Positions 5,546 to 6,484 of a stretch of DNA of 6,484 nucleotides are shown here, one piece after another. Under the pieces are notes generated by a model. It did not search any database. It worked only from the letters and a program-made list of their open reading frames with translations, and had not been told where the DNA came from. Numbering within the stretch: the first letter of the stretch is position 1; every line of letters starts with the position of its first letter. This DNA is from CAZXCK01 sp964639225 (GTDB taxonomy: Bacteria > Chloroflexota > Anaerolineae > Aggregatilineales > Phototrophicaceae): NCBI GenBank assembly GCA_964639225.1, contig CAZXCK010000186.1:1-6484 (forward strand). Direction: 5' to 3'. The translations under genes were made by a program, and so were the position numbers.

Positions 5546-6484
5546 TTTTCCCCCGTTATCACCAGTTGGCCGCCGTGCGGAAACTGGTCGGTGCCGCCCG
5601 GTCGGAAGGGGCGGGACAGAGCTACCTGATCCAGCACAGCGCCGGCAGCGGCAAGACCAACAGCATTTCGTGGCTCTCGCACCGGCTGGCCAGCCTGCAC
5701 AACGCCGAGAACCAAAAGGTGTTCGACTGCGTCGTGGTAATCACCGACCGGACCGTGCTGGACAGCCAACTGCAAGACGCCATCTACCAGATCGAACACG
5801 TTCAGGGCGTCGTCGTCGGCGTGGACCAGGATTCGACGCAGTTGGCGCGGGCCTTGGTCGACGAGACGAAGATCGTGGTCACGACGTTGCAGAAGTTCCC
5901 GTTCGTGCTGCGGGGGCTGTTGAAGGCCGCCGGCGCGGAGAACCCCGACGAAGCAACGGCGGCGGTCCGCGAACAGGCCGCCATCTGGCAGCGGGGCATC
6001 ACCGAGCGGAAATACGCAATCATCGTCGACGAAGCCCACTCCAGCCAATCCGGCGAGTCGGCGCGGGAAATGAAACAGCTTCTCGGCGTCGCCGCCCAAC
6101 CCGGCGAGGATGACGACTGGCAAGACGGCCTGAACCGCGTGATGCAGTCCCGGCTGCGGCAGCCCAACATCAGCTTCTTTTCGTTCACGGCGACGCCCAA
6201 GGCCAAGACGCTGGAACTGTTCGGCCGCCCCGGCGGCGATGGCAAGCCGAAAGCCTTTCACACCTACTCGATGCGGCAGGCGATCGAAGAAGGCTTCATC
6301 CTGGATGTGCTCACGAATTACACCACGTACAAGACCTACTTCCGGCTGGTGAAGAAGGTCGAAGACGATCCGGCGCTGCCCAAACGGAAGGGATCACGGG
6401 CCTTGGCCAAGTTCGTGGTGCTGCACCCGACCAACGTGGAACAGAAGGTCGAAATCATCATCGAACACTTCCGCCGCTCCGTCA
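5350..6484 (+). CDS. hsdR: HsdR-like type I restriction subunit, helicase/translocase part, runs off right edge
   Basis: This is the continuation of the gene starting at 4697, in the frame with codons beginning at 5350, open for about 378 codons to the window edge. It begins QADSVECGAGNPANPDG and continues with FWEDVLQRDSFLDIIGSFM. The superfamily 2 motor motifs follow in order: Walker A HSAGSGKT (GKT at 5650-5658), motif Ia VVVITDRTVLDSQLQ, motif Ib VVTTLQKFPFV, motif II DEAH at 6028-6039, motif III TATP at 6187-6198, then FVVLHPTNVEQKVEIIIEHF near the edge. These drive ATP-dependent DNA translocation. Motor lobe 1 looks intact; lobe 2 and the C-terminal assembly region are outside the window. 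There is no natural start in this frame other than weak internal candidates (GTG 5362, ATG 5470), so it depends on the upstream part. Base composition is the most GC-rich of the window. Confidence 0.87.

Noticed and set aside
5323..6261. Long minus-strand open frame of 312 codons opposite the HsdR motor
   Set aside because: It is the antisense of a clearly conserved helicase region with Walker A, DEAH and TATP motifs. It shows no recognisable domain, and its length comes from high GC at third positions.

Overview
The window is a defence-type locus broken up by one insertion sequence. Coding is dense, with GC between about 50% and 62%. Gene content and codon choice would fit a Planctomycetota-like or other moderately GC-rich environmental bacterium, but nothing here fixes the taxon and I hold that loosely.

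Layout. Positions 1-491 (minus strand) hold the first 163 codons of an AlbA_2/Schlafen-type DNA-binding protein that runs off the left edge. Positions 488-1345 (minus strand) hold the last 285 codons of a PglX-type adenine-specific DNA methyltransferase. Its stop codon overlaps the AlbA_2 start codon as ATGA. A complete-looking IS21-family element fills 1346-3981, with 46-nt terminal inverted repeats (45/46 identical), extra internal repeats, istA and istB. Directly after it, 3982-4700 (plus strand) holds the last 238 codons of an AlbA_2-family protein: winged-helix region, tandem-repeat linker and a second winged helix. Its stop overlaps the GTG start of an HsdR-like type I restriction subunit (4697 to the right edge). 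That gene has the nuclease domain in one frame and the helicase motor in another, so it carries a frameshift near 5342-5370.

How it fits together. An AlbA_2 N-terminal piece and an AlbA_2 C-terminal piece lie on opposite strands either side of the IS. The pglX fragment is cut exactly at the IS edge, and the IS has no target-site duplication. The simplest reading is an ancestral operon pglX > AlbA_2 gene > hsdR, translationally coupled at both junctions. It would have been hit by two oppositely oriented copies of the same IS, and recombination between them inverted the segment between. This predicts a second, oppositely oriented IS copy just left of the window, followed by the missing 5' part of pglX.

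The inferred ancestral unit is unusual: a single-chain PglX/DUF7008-type methyltransferase paired with an HsdR-type translocase and an AlbA_2 accessory protein, with no separate HsdM or HsdS visible. As it stands, the methyltransferase and AlbA_2 genes are both disrupted and hsdR is frameshifted, so the system is probably dead unless the frameshift is a sequence error and a second copy exists.
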